Below, in pieces: positions 51,180 to 59,891 of a DNA stretch of 64,000 bases (the first letter of the stretch is position 1; the number at the start of each line of letters is the position of its first letter). The notes under the pieces are model-generated. The model was not told the DNA's origin. It worked only from the letters and a program-made list of their open reading frames with translations, and ran no database searches. Source of the stretch: Gaiellasilicea sp037720595 (lineage in GTDB: Bacteria; Actinomycetota; Thermoleophilia; Gaiellales; Gaiellaceae); assembly GCA_037720595.1 (NCBI GenBank), contig JBBJLW010000001.1, forward strand, positions 62,001 to 126,000, in the 5' to 3' direction. The position numbers were made by a program, and so were the translations under genes.

Positions 51180-51287
51180 GCTTGTGTTGAAACAACACAA
51201 GCTCCTCGGCTCCCGCTCCGAAGCCGCGGCGAGGAGGCTGTCGCGGCGCTCGCACGACAGGGCTTGTGTTGAAACACCACAAGCCCT
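51180..51287 (-). repeat. Two related hairpins between fdhD and mobA
   Basis: GCTTGTGTTG-AAA-CAACACAAGC (51180-51202) is a perfect 10-bp hairpin. AGGGCTTGTG...CACAAGCCCT (51259-51287) is a second 10-bp hairpin sharing the string GCTTGTGTTGAAACA, 82 bp away. The second lies 1 nt after the fdhD stop and the first 6 nt before the mobA GTG. There is no T run, so simple termination is unlikely; control of mobA translation or mRNA stability is possible. Confidence 0.6.
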
Positions 51288-51288
51288 C

Positions 51289-52065
51289 TCACGTCTCGAC
51301 CCTCTCTCGGTGGGTGTAGACGTTCAGCGAGCCGCCGCGGACGAAGCCACACAGCGTCACGCCCCGATCGGCGGCTAGCTCGACGGCCAGAGAGGAGGGG
51401 GCGCCGACCGCGACGAGCAACGGACAACCGGCCACCGCCGCCTTCTGCACGAGCTCGAACGAGAGCCGGCCGCTGACGCAGAGAATCGAGTCGCGCAGCG
51501 GCAGCAGCCCGGCGCCGAACGCCCAGCCGACCACCTTGTCGAGCGCGTTGTGGCGACCCACGTCCTCGCGCAGGCAGACGAGGTCGCCCGCCTGCGAGAA
51601 GAGGCCGGTGGCGTGCAACCCGCCGGTCGCCTCGAACGCGGCCTGGGCCCCGCGGAGGCGCTCGGGCAGCGAGAGCACGAGCGCCGCCGAGACTCGAAGC
51701 TCGCTCTCGACGCGGGGCGCCTCGACCGCGACAGCTTCGAGCGCACCCTTGCCGCAGACACCGCAGGACGAGCTCGTGTAGAAGCTCCGGGCGAGCCGCT
51801 CCGGGTCGAAGCCCGGCGCGTCCACCTCGACGGTATTCGCTGCGAGATCGTCCGGAAGCCTCGCCCCCGCCGGCCGCAGGCCCTCGGAGAGACAGAAGCC
51901 GAGCGCGAGCTCCTCGTCGTTGCCCGGCGTGCGCATCGTCACCGCCACCGCCCGCCCCTCGATCCGGATCTCGAGCGGTTCCTCAACCGCGACGACATCG
52001 GTCTCCTCCGTGCCGGGAACGCGCAGCACCGTGACGCGGCTCGTCGCCAGAGGAGGAGCCCGCAC
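51289..52065 (-). CDS. fdhD: Formate dehydrogenase accessory sulfurtransferase FdhD
   Basis: 258 residues. FdhD carries sulfur from cysteine desulfurase to the molybdenum cofactor of formate dehydrogenase. The Cys loop is YTSSSCGVCGKGALEAV; other blocks are TPGNDEELALGFCLSEG, LREDVGRHNALDKVVGWAF and SGRLSFELVQKAAVAGCPLL. GTG 52065 overlaps the htrA stop by 1 nt, so it is cotranscribed with the envelope genes upstream. Confidence 0.95.
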   Translation of the reverse strand: MRAPPLATSRVTVLRVPGTEETDVVAVEEPLEIRIEGRAVAVTMRTPGNDEELALGFCLSEGLRPAGARLPDDLAANTVEVDAPGFDPERLARSFYTSSSCGVCGKGALEAVAVEAPRVESELRVSAALVLSLPERLRGAQAAFEATGGLHATGLFSQAGDLVCLREDVGRHNALDKVVGWAFGAGLLPLRDSILCVSGRLSFELVQKAAVAGCPLLVAVGAPSSLAVELAADRGVTLCGFVRGGSLNVYTHRERVET

Positions 52066-53135
52066 TACCGTGGGCGCCGCGACACCGTGACGCGCACGAG
52101 CCGCGGCCCCGCCGTGTCGATCAGCTCGAGCTCGACGCTGTCCCCGGGATCGAGCTGCGCCACCGCCGCCGTCAGGGCGCGCGCCGAGCCAATCGGCTCG
52201 CCGTCCAACGCGACGATCACGTCGCCCGGCACGACCTCGGCACGCGCCGCGGGTCCGCTCTCGTACACCTCGGTGACGCGGACGCCGCGCGTCGCAGGAT
52301 CGAGCCCGAGCGCGACCGCAGCGGAGTCCGACTCGACCGACGCGATCGAGATGCCGAGCCAGGCGCGGGTGGCTTCAGGCTCGCTGCGGATCTCCTCGAT
52401 GATCGGCAGAGCCGCATCGATCTCGATCGCGAAGCCGATGTTCTCCGCCGCGTCTCCACGCGCAACTGCCGTGTTGATCCCGACGAGCCTCCCGGCTCGA
52501 TCGACGAGCGCGCCGCCCGAGTTGCCCGGGTTGATCGCCGCATCGGTCTGCAGGAGCCCCTCGAGCCGGGCGCCGTCGCCGGGCTCGACCGTCCGGTTGA
52601 GACCCGAGACGATCCCGCTCGTCACTGTCGGCCCGCCGAGCCCCAGCGGGTAGCCGACGGCGATCACGTCGTCGCCGAGCCGCAGCGAGGACGAACGCGC
52701 GATCCTGATCGGAACGAGGTTGCGCGCGTCGACGCGGACCACAGCCAGGTCGCGCTCGGCGGCGGTGCCGATCACAGTCCCTCGCAGCGGCCGCGTATGG
52801 CGTCCATCGTTGAACGTGATCGTGATCTCGTTCGCTCCCTCGACGACGTGGTTGTTCGTGACGATGATCCCGCCCCGGTCGACGACGACGCCCGAGCCCT
52901 CACCGTTGCCGCCGCCGACGACGGTCGTTCGGACATAGACGACCGACGGCAGCACGCGGGCGACCGCGTCCGCGATCGAGCCCACGGTCGAAGCGGACGG
53001 CGCCTCGCCGGCGGGCTCCGTGGTTGTTGCGGCGGGCACCGTCACCGTCGTCGCCCCCGCAGTCGGAGAATCGTCGTCCCCGCTGCAGCCGACCAGCACC
53101 AGCGCAGCGACGAGCGCCGGTAACAGCAGCCTCAC
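52065..53135 (-). CDS. HtrA/DegP-type serine protease lipoprotein with PDZ domain
   Basis: 356 residues. A lipoprotein signal ends in LVGC-S (LVAALVLVGCSGDDDS), so it is anchored outside the membrane. Trypsin-like triad: His in IVTNNHVVEGANE, Asp in AAERDLAVVRVDAR, Ser in TDAAINPGNSGGALVDRAG. A PDZ domain (about 255-350, WLGISIASVESDSA, SGPAARAEVVPGDVIVALDG) follows. It is a likely envelope quality-control protease. It overlaps the VWA gene upstream by 4 nt and fdhD by 1. Confidence 0.93.
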   Translation of the reverse strand: MRLLLPALVAALVLVGCSGDDDSPTAGATTVTVPAATTTEPAGEAPSASTVGSIADAVARVLPSVVYVRTTVVGGGNGEGSGVVVDRGGIIVTNNHVVEGANEITITFNDGRHTRPLRGTVIGTAAERDLAVVRVDARNLVPIRIARSSSLRLGDDVIAVGYPLGLGGPTVTSGIVSGLNRTVEPGDGARLEGLLQTDAAINPGNSGGALVDRAGRLVGINTAVARGDAAENIGFAIEIDAALPIIEEIRSEPEATRAWLGISIASVESDSAAVALGLDPATRGVRVTEVYESGPAARAEVVPGDVIVALDGEPIGSARALTAAVAQLDPGDSVELELIDTAGPRLVRVTVSRRPR

Positions 53136-54115
53136 GGGAGCCTCGGGAACGTCAGCGCACCGACAGCCGCCGCGGCGAGCAGCAGCACGAGCCCGCCGGC
53201 GAGGAAACCGACGGTCACCTCCTGCTGGCGCTCGACTTTGCTGACAAGCGAGCCGAGACGTTCATACGCCTCGTTCAGGCCCGCCACGCTCTTCGCCTCG
53301 TACGCGCGCCCGCCCGTGGTCGAGGCGATCTGCCGGAGCGTGGCGGCGTCGGGCGGCACGGGGATCACGCGGGTGACGCCGAAGCGGTCGAGCTCGATGA
53401 TCCCCTCCGGAGTCCCGAGCGCGACCGTGTAGACCGGGATCTTGAACGACTTCGCGCGCTGCGCCCCCTGGAGCGGACTGAGCAGCCCGACCGTCTGCGA
53501 ACCGTCAGAGAGAAGCAGGATCACCGCCGGCGTCTGCTTCTCGACTCGACTCGCCCCTGGCTCGGCGGGCCTCGTCGGCGCCGAGCGCACGACCTGGACG
53601 GCGCGGGCAATCGCATCGCCGATGTTGGTGCCGCGCTGGGGATAGAGGTACGAGATCGAGTCGGTCACGAAGTCGTGGTCGTCGGTCGCGGGCGCGACGA
53701 CCTCGGCCTGCTCGGAGAACGCGACGAGGCCGACCTGGAAGCGCGGCGGCAGCCTCTCGATGAACTGCCGCATTACGTCCTGGGCCGCCTCCAGCCGGGT
53801 CGGCGCGACATCCTTCGCCTGCATCGAGCCGGAGACGTCGACGACGAGGACGACCGTCGCCTCCTCCCGATCCGCGAGTCGCGCCATCGACGGCCGCGCG
53901 AAGCCGACGAGCAGCGCCGCGAGCGCAAGCAAGAAGAGGGCGAGCCCGGCATGACGACGCCAGGAGCGGCTCGACGCAGCGACGCCCGCCAGGACGTCGA
54001 GATTCGTGTACCGCACCGCGTAGCGCGCCGGCCGGCGCTGGAGCCACCAATAGCCGAGCACGATCAGCGGCAGCGCGAGCAGCGTCAGGAGCAAGAGCGG
54101 GGCGCCGAAGCTCAT
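53132..54115 (-). CDS. VWA domain membrane protein (BatA/BatB-like) 1
   Basis: 327 residues. An N-terminal helix (PLLLLTLLALPLIVLGYWWL) and RHAGLALFLLALAALLVGFA flank the BatA_N-type region; a VWA domain has the metal-ion site DVSGSMQAKDV and later LLSDGSQTV; a C-terminal helix (VGFLAGGLVLLLAAAAVGAL) ends it. Such proteins work with MoxR ATPases. It overlaps neighbours by 4 nt on both sides and is paralogous to 54825-55787. Confidence 0.9.
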   Translation of the reverse strand: MSFGAPLLLLTLLALPLIVLGYWWLQRRPARYAVRYTNLDVLAGVAASSRSWRRHAGLALFLLALAALLVGFARPSMARLADREEATVVLVVDVSGSMQAKDVAPTRLEAAQDVMRQFIERLPPRFQVGLVAFSEQAEVVAPATDDHDFVTDSISYLYPQRGTNIGDAIARAVQVVRSAPTRPAEPGASRVEKQTPAVILLLSDGSQTVGLLSPLQGAQRAKSFKIPVYTVALGTPEGIIELDRFGVTRVIPVPPDAATLRQIASTTGGRAYEAKSVAGLNEAYERLGSLVSKVERQQEVTVGFLAGGLVLLLAAAAVGALTFPRLP

Positions 54116-54828
54116 CGAACGCAGACCGCAAGGATCTGGAGCTCGACTCGCGTCCCGGCCGGCGGCCGTCCCCGCACGGTCACGACGACACGGCCCCCGA
54201 CCCGCCGGCCGCTTGCGCGGATCGAGGCGAGCCGGGCAGCCGAGGGTGCCGTGCGCGTGCGGAAGGCGATCGCGGTCGAGAAGGCGAGCAGCCGTTCAGA
54301 GGACCGGCAGGCATACGAGACCGACTGGCGCGCGCCCTCACGGAGCTGCACCGTCTTGACGCGCCGGGTGAGCACCGGCCCGACCGCCGCCGGTCGAGTC
54401 ACGGCCGAGAGCGTCCTCGTCGGCTCGTAGGCCGTCCGGGAGCGTCCGCCCCCGCCGGCCGCGGGGATGCAACCGAGCAGCGGCCGGAATGTGACGGCGC
54501 GCGGCAACGTCGCGAACGCGACGAAGACGATCTCGCGTCCCGTCGTCACGCCCGGTCCGACAGGACCGCCGAGCGCGCCGAGGAAGGACACATCGACGCC
54601 GCCGCCGCGAGGAAGATCGGCGTCGAGCCCGCCCACCGTCTGCCCGCGCCCCGGACACTGGACGCGAAAGTACGTCGGCACTGGCCCGGCGGGGACGCTC
54701 ACCCACGGGCCGATGACGCGGATGCACTCCGGCAGCCCCTCGCACTCGGTGCCCGCAGTCGCCGCCGGCGCGCCGACGCCCGCGCCGACCGCAACCGCCA
54801 CGAGCGCACCGATGAGGAACCGTTTCAT
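54112..54828 (-). CDS. Exported hypothetical protein in the moxR-VWA series
   Basis: 238 residues with a signal peptide (KRFLIGALVAVAVGAGVGAP-AATA). The mature part has Cys pairs (TECEGLPECIRVIGPWVSVP, YFRVQCPGRGQTVGGLDADL, LLGCIP, YACRSS) that may form disulfides, and a basic beta-rich C-terminus (RVGGRVVVTVRGRPPAGTRV). I recognise no family. It lies between two VWA genes with 4-nt overlaps, so it likely belongs to their complex or pathway. Confidence 0.72.
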   Translation of the reverse strand: MKRFLIGALVAVAVGAGVGAPAATAGTECEGLPECIRVIGPWVSVPAGPVPTYFRVQCPGRGQTVGGLDADLPRGGGVDVSFLGALGGPVGPGVTTGREIVFVAFATLPRAVTFRPLLGCIPAAGGGGRSRTAYEPTRTLSAVTRPAAVGPVLTRRVKTVQLREGARQSVSYACRSSERLLAFSTAIAFRTRTAPSAARLASIRASGRRVGGRVVVTVRGRPPAGTRVELQILAVCVR

Positions 54829-55787
54829 GGCAGCCGCCCGAAGAGGAGCGCCGATGCAGCCCCGGCGCCGAGGAAGAGCAACGCGCCGGCAGCGGCGAAG
54901 ACGGCGGTGATCTCGCGCTCCTCGTCCTCGCGGCCGACCCTGGAGCCGAGCTCCTCGTAGACGGCCCGGAGCCGGGCGCCGTCGGGCGCCTCGTAGAAGC
55001 GCGCGCGGGTCAGCGCGGCCACCTCTCGCAGAGTCTTCGGGTCGGGCGGCACCGTCACGCGCTCGACGAAGCCGTCCGGGTTGCGCACCTCGACGACTCC
55101 CTGAGCCGTGCCGAGCGCGACCGTGGAGATCGGGATCCGCAGCGCCCTCGCGCGTCGTGCCGCCGCGACCGGTGTCTGCTCGCCGATCGTCTGCGCCCCG
55201 TCCGAGAGCAACACGATCGCGGCCGGCGGCCGCTCGCCATTCGCTCCGCGAACGCGCTCTGCCACCTGCACGGCGCGCGCGATCCCGCCTCCGAGCGCGG
55301 TTCCGTCGCCTGGGCGCAGGTTGCCCAGAGCGCGCTCGGCGAGCTCGCGGTCGGCGGTCGGCGGCAGGACGACCGACGCCCCTTGCGCGAAGGAGACGAT
55401 CGAGACGAGATAGCCCTCCGGCAACCGCGCGAGGAAGATGCGCACCGCATCCTGAGCGGCCGCAAGCCTCGTCGGCTTGACATCGGTCGCCACCATCGAG
55501 CGCGAGACGTCGATCGCGAGCACGACCGTCGCCTCCTCCCGGGGGACGGAAACGGTCGCGTGGGGCCGCGCAAGACCTGTGGCGATCAGCGCGAGAGCCA
55601 GGAGAGCCAGCGCCGGGGCGACGTGACGCAGCCCGCCCGGTCTCCGGCCGAGCAGATTCGGGACGAGAGCCGGGTTCGCGAACGCGCCGGCCTGGGCACG
55701 ACGGCGTCGCTCCAGAAGCAGGTAGCCGCCGAGCGCGAGCGGGACGAGCAGGAGCGCCAGCAGGGCGAGGGGAACGGCGAACGTCAA
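54825..55787 (-). CDS. VWA domain membrane protein (BatA/BatB-like) 2
   Basis: 320 residues: N-terminal helices (PLALLALLLVPLALGGYLLL; APALALLALALIATGLARP), VWA metal site AIDVSRSMVATDVKPTRLAA (DxSxS with Arg in place of Gly), VLLSDGAQTIGEQTP and a C-terminal helix (FAAAGALLFLGAGAASALLF). It shares the order and key blocks of VWA protein 1. Coupled by 4-nt overlaps to DUF58 and the exported protein. Confidence 0.9.
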   Translation of the reverse strand: MTFAVPLALLALLLVPLALGGYLLLERRRRAQAGAFANPALVPNLLGRRPGGLRHVAPALALLALALIATGLARPHATVSVPREEATVVLAIDVSRSMVATDVKPTRLAAAQDAVRIFLARLPEGYLVSIVSFAQGASVVLPPTADRELAERALGNLRPGDGTALGGGIARAVQVAERVRGANGERPPAAIVLLSDGAQTIGEQTPVAAARRARALRIPISTVALGTAQGVVEVRNPDGFVERVTVPPDPKTLREVAALTRARFYEAPDGARLRAVYEELGSRVGREDEEREITAVFAAAGALLFLGAGAASALLFGRLP

Positions 55788-56716
55788 CGCGCTGCTCCTC
55801 GCAGACGGAGGTAGCTCACAAGCGGCCGCAGCCAGTCACCTGCGGTGGAGAGCACGACGTGCGCGACGGCGAGCGAGCGCAGCTCCCGCACCACCTCGTC
55901 CCGCTCGGCGGCCGCGGCCGCCGCAAACCGCTCCCGCAGGCGCCGGTTGGCGGTGTCGACGCGGAGCTGTCTGCCGGTCTCGGGATCGACGAGTCGCAGC
56001 TCACCCACATTCGGGAGCGTCTCTTCGCGCGGGTCGCGCAGCTCGATCGCGAGGACATCGTGCCCACCAGCGAGCCGGAGGAGCGGCGAACGCCAGTCGC
56101 GCGGGCCCCGGAAGTCGGAGGCGACGATCACGAGCGAGCGTTGCCTGGCGAGCCGCGAGACGAGGCCGAGCGCCTCTCCTAGCGACGTCGCCCCCCCTCC
56201 CTCGACGGCGGTCTCGCGACGCAGCTCGAGCAGCACCCCGAGCATCCCCGCACGCCCTTGTCTCGGCGGGAAGACGCGCGGCTTTCCATCACCGAAGGCG
56301 AGCAGACCGAGCCTGTTCCCGCGCCGGCTCGCGAGGTGGCCGAGCGCAAGCGCGACACCCTCGGCGACGTCGGCCTTGCGCCGGTCGGCGGTGCCGAACG
56401 CCATCGAGGGCGAGACGTCGAGCGCGAGCCAGGTGACGAGCACGCGCTCTGCAAGGTCGACGCGAACGTGTGTCTCGCCCGTCCGCGCGGTTACGTTCCA
56501 CTCGATCCGGCGGACGTCATCCCCCGGGATGTACGGCCGTACCTGCGCAAGCTCGCTGCCTGCGCCGAGGAGCGAGGAACGGTGATCGCCGGCGAGCATC
56601 CCCTCCACCCGGCGGCGCACCGTCAAGTCGAGCGCGCGGAGAAGCGGCTCCGAGAGCGGTCCCGGCCCCGGCTGTGCCGGAGTCCGGATCGCGCGTACCG
56701 GAGCCGCGCCCGTCAC
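55784..56716 (-). CDS. DUF58 domain protein
   Basis: 310 residues. The DUF58 signature is SELAQVRPYIPGDDVRRIEW followed by NVTARTGETHVR, and a VWA-like core has ALDVSPSMAFGTADRRKADV and SLVIVASDFRGPRDW. DUF58 proteins accompany MoxR ATPases and VWA proteins in assembly or maturation of other proteins. It overlaps moxR and VWA 2 by 4 nt each. Confidence 0.92.
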   Translation of the reverse strand: MTGAAPVRAIRTPAQPGPGPLSEPLLRALDLTVRRRVEGMLAGDHRSSLLGAGSELAQVRPYIPGDDVRRIEWNVTARTGETHVRVDLAERVLVTWLALDVSPSMAFGTADRRKADVAEGVALALGHLASRRGNRLGLLAFGDGKPRVFPPRQGRAGMLGVLLELRRETAVEGGGATSLGEALGLVSRLARQRSLVIVASDFRGPRDWRSPLLRLAGGHDVLAIELRDPREETLPNVGELRLVDPETGRQLRVDTANRRLRERFAAAAAAERDEVVRELRSLAVAHVVLSTAGDWLRPLVSYLRLRGAAR

Positions 56717-57726
56717 GCGGCGGACTCGGCGCGCCGCAGCTCGAGCTCGGGCTTCGCGACCGCGGCGAGGACGCGATCGAGGATCGAGTCCGCGTCGATC
56801 TCCTCCGCGAGCGCCTGATAGCTGAGCACGAGCCTGTGGCGGAGTGCGTCCTTCGCGAGCGTCGCCACATCCCCGAGCACGACGTAGTCGCGGCCGCGCA
56901 GGAACGCGAGCGCGCGGGACGACTGGACGAGGCTGATCGGCCCGCGCGGACTCGCTCCGAAGGCGACGAGCGGAGCGAGCGCGGCGAGACCGTGCGCGGC
57001 CGGGTCGCGCGTCGCCGTCGCCAGGTCGACCGTGTAGCTGATGATCCCCGGGTCGACGTAGACCTCCGCCACCGCCGCCTGGAGCGTCCGCAACTGCTCG
57101 AGCTCGACCACGCGACGAAGCTCCGGCGGCCGACCGAGCGAGCGCTGCACGATCGTCAGCTCCTCATCGTGCTCCGGATAGCCGACGAGGATCTTCAGCA
57201 TGAAGCGGTCGATCTGCGCTTCGGGCAGCGGATAGGTGCCTTCCGACTCGATCGGGTTCTGCGTGGCCATCACGAGGAACGGATCGGGCACGGGATGCGT
57301 CGCCGATCCAATCGTTACCTGGTGCTCCTGCATCACCTCGAGCAGCGCCGACTGCACCTTGGCCGGCGCGCGGTTGATCTCGTCCGCGAGCAGGAAGTTG
57401 CAGAAGACGGGCCCGAGCTCTGTCTCGAACGTCCCCGCGCCCGGCCGGTAGACCCGCGTCCCGACGAGATCGGACGGCACGAGGTCGGGAGTGAACTGGA
57501 TCCGCTGGAACGAGCCGCCGAGCACCTGCGCGGTCGTCTTGATCGTCAGCGTCTTCGCGAGTCCCGGGACTCCCTCGATCAGGAGATGGCCGCCGGCGAG
57601 CAGGCAGACGAGCACGCGCTCGAGCATCGCGTCCTGGCCGGCGATCACCCGCTTGATCTCGAACAGCGCCGTCTCCAACAGCTCCCTGGACTTCTCTGCA
57701 GTGCGCTCTTCGGCACTCGACGTCAC
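56713..57726 (-). CDS. MoxR family AAA+ ATPase
   Basis: 337 residues from GTG 57726, with AAAGGAG about 9 nt ahead. Walker A is LLIEGVPGLAKTLTIKTTAQ, Walker B NFLLADEINRAPAKVQSALL, and MATQNPIESEGTYPLPEAQI-DRFM is the MoxR hallmark. It is a chaperone-like ATPase that works with VWA and DUF58 partners. It is first of an eight-gene overlapping series that ends with fdhD and mobA. Confidence 0.95.
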   Translation of the reverse strand: MTSSAEERTAEKSRELLETALFEIKRVIAGQDAMLERVLVCLLAGGHLLIEGVPGLAKTLTIKTTAQVLGGSFQRIQFTPDLVPSDLVGTRVYRPGAGTFETELGPVFCNFLLADEINRAPAKVQSALLEVMQEHQVTIGSATHPVPDPFLVMATQNPIESEGTYPLPEAQIDRFMLKILVGYPEHDEELTIVQRSLGRPPELRRVVELEQLRTLQAAVAEVYVDPGIISYTVDLATATRDPAAHGLAALAPLVAFGASPRGPISLVQSSRALAFLRGRDYVVLGDVATLAKDALRHRLVLSYQALAEEIDADSILDRVLAAVAKPELELRRAESAA

Positions 57727-57898
57727 GTGGGTCTCCTTTGCTCATGGAAGGATGACACGGCGGTGGTCAGGTCTGATTCCAGCAAGAACGACCTAAGAGC
57801 AGGTTAAGGATGAACGCACGTTTCGGGTAGCGCCGGGTGACAGTCCTTCGGCGGCATGGCCTTTCGAGGCACGCCCAGGGTCTGTCCCTGAGCGGCCG

Positions 57899-59728
57899 CT
57901 ACTCGACGGTGACGGTCTTCGCCAGGTTGCGCGGCTGGTCCACGTTGAGGCCGCGTAGCCGCGCGATCCGGTAGGCCAGGAGCTGCAGCGGCAGTACGGC
58001 CAGCGGCGCCTGGAGGAAATTCGGCGTCTTCGGGACGTAGATCACGTCGTCGGCGTGGTGCTGGATGTCCTCGTTGCCGTCCGTCGCGATCGCGATCACA
58101 TGTGCGCCGCGGGCCCGCGTCTCCTGGATGTTCGAGACGATCTTGTCGTAGACGTGGATGTCGGTCGCCACGACGACGACGGGTGTGTCCGAGTCGAGCA
58201 GCGCTATCGGGCCGTGCTTCATCTCGCCGGCCGAGTAGGCCTCGGTCGGGATGTAGGAGATCTCCTTCAGCTTCAGCGCCCCTTCGAGCGCCACCGGCAG
58301 CCCGATGTGGCGGCCCAGGTAGAGGAAGAAGGGCTTGTCGTAATGGCGCTGCGCGATCTCCTCGATCGGATGATCCCCGTCGAGGAACTGGCTCATCTTC
58401 GCCGGGAGCTCGTAGACCTGATCGAGGATGAAGCCGAGCTCGTCGGGATCCAACGTCCCGCGCACCTGCGCCATCTTCAGCGCGACGAGGTAGAAGAGCG
58501 CGATCTGCGCCGTGAACGTCTTCGAGGCCGCGACGCTGACCTCGAGACCGCAGCGCGTGTAGAGCACCGACTCGACCTCTCGCGTGATTTGCGAGCCCAT
58601 CATGTTCGTGATCGCGAGAGTGTGGGCGCCCTTCTTTTTCGCGAGCTTCATCGCCTCGATCGTGTCGCGTGTCTCGCCCGACTGGGAGACGCCGATCACG
58701 AGCGTGTCCGGCCCGATCACCGGGTTGCGGTAGATCCACTCCGAGGCGATGTCGGGCTCGACGGGGAGCCGCGCCCATTCCTCGAGCACGTAGCGGGCGA
58801 CGACGCAGGAGTGGTAGGCCGTCCCGCACGCGAGCAGAACGATCCGGCGGAGGTTGCGCAGCTCCTCGTCCGAGAGCCCGAGACCCTCGAGCTCGAGCCT
58901 CCCGTGGCGGACGCGATCGCCGATCGTCTCGGCGACGGCCTCCGGCTGCTCGTAGATCTCCTTGAGCATGAATGTCTCGTACCCACCCTTCTCGGCCCCC
59001 TCGTCGTCCCAATCGAGCTCGACGAGCTGGTGTGCGACCGGCGCACCGTCCTTCGCCCGGAGATAGCGGACGCCGCCCGGCTCGAGCACGACGATGTCGC
59101 CGTCGTCGGGAAACTGAACGACGCGCGTCTCGCGCAGGAACGCGATCGCGTTCGAGGCAAGGAACATCTCGCCCTCGCCGACACCGACGACGAGCGGCGT
59201 CTGGTAGCGCGCTCCGACGAGCAGGTCGGGATGGTCGTGGTGGATTGCGACGAACGAGAAGTGCCCTTCGAGCTCGTTGAACGCCTTCCGGACCGCTTCG
59301 GCGAGGTCGCCCTCGTAGTGGCGCTCGATCAGGTGGGACACCGTTTCCGCATCCGTCTCGGAGGAGAACTCGTGCCCCTCCTCCGTGAGGCCGCGCGTCA
59401 GCTCGCGGTAGTTCTCGACGATCCCGTTGAGGACGATCGAGAGCTTGTCGCCGTTGCAACCGGTGAGCGGATGCGCGTTCGCTTCGGTAACGCTGCCGTG
59501 CGTCGCCCAGCGCGTGTGGCCGAGGCCGTGTGTCGAGGTCGATCCGTTCGGGCCCGCAGCGACCTTCAGGTTCTGGAGATTGCCGACCGCGCGAACGTAA
59601 TCGAGCCCCTCCTCCTCACGAAGCGCAATCCCCGCCGAGTCGTAGCCGCGGTATTCGAGGCGCTCGAGACCTTGCAGCAGAAGCGACTTGCACTCTCTCG
59701 GTCCGACGTATCCGATGATTCCGCACAC
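57899..59728 (-). CDS. glmS: Glutamine--fructose-6-phosphate aminotransferase (isomerizing)
   Basis: 609 residues from GTG 59728, with AGGAG at 59736-59740. This start exposes the catalytic Cys (VCGIIGYVGPRECKSLLLQG). It makes glucosamine-6-phosphate for cell-wall precursors. The Ntn glutaminase has LGHTRWATHGSVTEANAHPL and LNGIVENYREL; two SIS sugar-isomerase domains follow (VIGVSQSGETRDTIEAMKLA; AYSAGEMKHGPIALLDSDTP); the end is RGLNVDQPRNLAKTVTVE. glmM follows the same direction upstream. Between its stop and moxR (57727-57898) there is only a degenerate palindrome near 57874. Confidence 0.96.
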   Translation of the reverse strand: MCGIIGYVGPRECKSLLLQGLERLEYRGYDSAGIALREEEGLDYVRAVGNLQNLKVAAGPNGSTSTHGLGHTRWATHGSVTEANAHPLTGCNGDKLSIVLNGIVENYRELTRGLTEEGHEFSSETDAETVSHLIERHYEGDLAEAVRKAFNELEGHFSFVAIHHDHPDLLVGARYQTPLVVGVGEGEMFLASNAIAFLRETRVVQFPDDGDIVVLEPGGVRYLRAKDGAPVAHQLVELDWDDEGAEKGGYETFMLKEIYEQPEAVAETIGDRVRHGRLELEGLGLSDEELRNLRRIVLLACGTAYHSCVVARYVLEEWARLPVEPDIASEWIYRNPVIGPDTLVIGVSQSGETRDTIEAMKLAKKKGAHTLAITNMMGSQITREVESVLYTRCGLEVSVAASKTFTAQIALFYLVALKMAQVRGTLDPDELGFILDQVYELPAKMSQFLDGDHPIEEIAQRHYDKPFFLYLGRHIGLPVALEGALKLKEISYIPTEAYSAGEMKHGPIALLDSDTPVVVVATDIHVYDKIVSNIQETRARGAHVIAIATDGNEDIQHHADDVIYVPKTPNFLQAPLAVLPLQLLAYRIARLRGLNVDQPRNLAKTVTVE

Positions 59729-59782
59729 CCTGAAGCTCCTTTCGCCCACCTCTGGGTGAAACCACCTGCCCGACGGCCGCGT

Positions 59783-59817
59783 GGCTCCTACGTGAAACCT
59801 GCGGCTCCTACGTGAAA
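59783..59817 (-). promoter_or_regulatory. Tandem direct repeats upstream of glmS
   Basis: GGCTCCTACGTGAAA occurs at 59783-59797 and again at 59803-59817, a 20-bp period (two helical turns); TTTCAC on the glmS strand also occurs a third time near 59754-59760. Direct repeats at this spacing in a short leader often bind a regulator. It lies between glmM and glmS, upstream of glmS. No known operator matches it in my memory. Confidence 0.4.
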
Positions 59818-59891
59818 AACGCCCTTTCCTCTGCGAAACGTCCTCAGGAAACGCGCAAGAGCTCGGCGATCCAGCTCGCTGCAGTTGCGAA

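Noticed and set aside
51180..51287. Repeated hairpins as a CRISPR remnant
   Set aside because: Only two copies, unequal and palindromic throughout, 82 bp apart, without cas genes.
57866..57895. Fourth member of the REP family
   Set aside because: CCCAGGGTCTGTCCCTG is only loosely similar and has no partner 52 bp away, so it is not listed as a copy.
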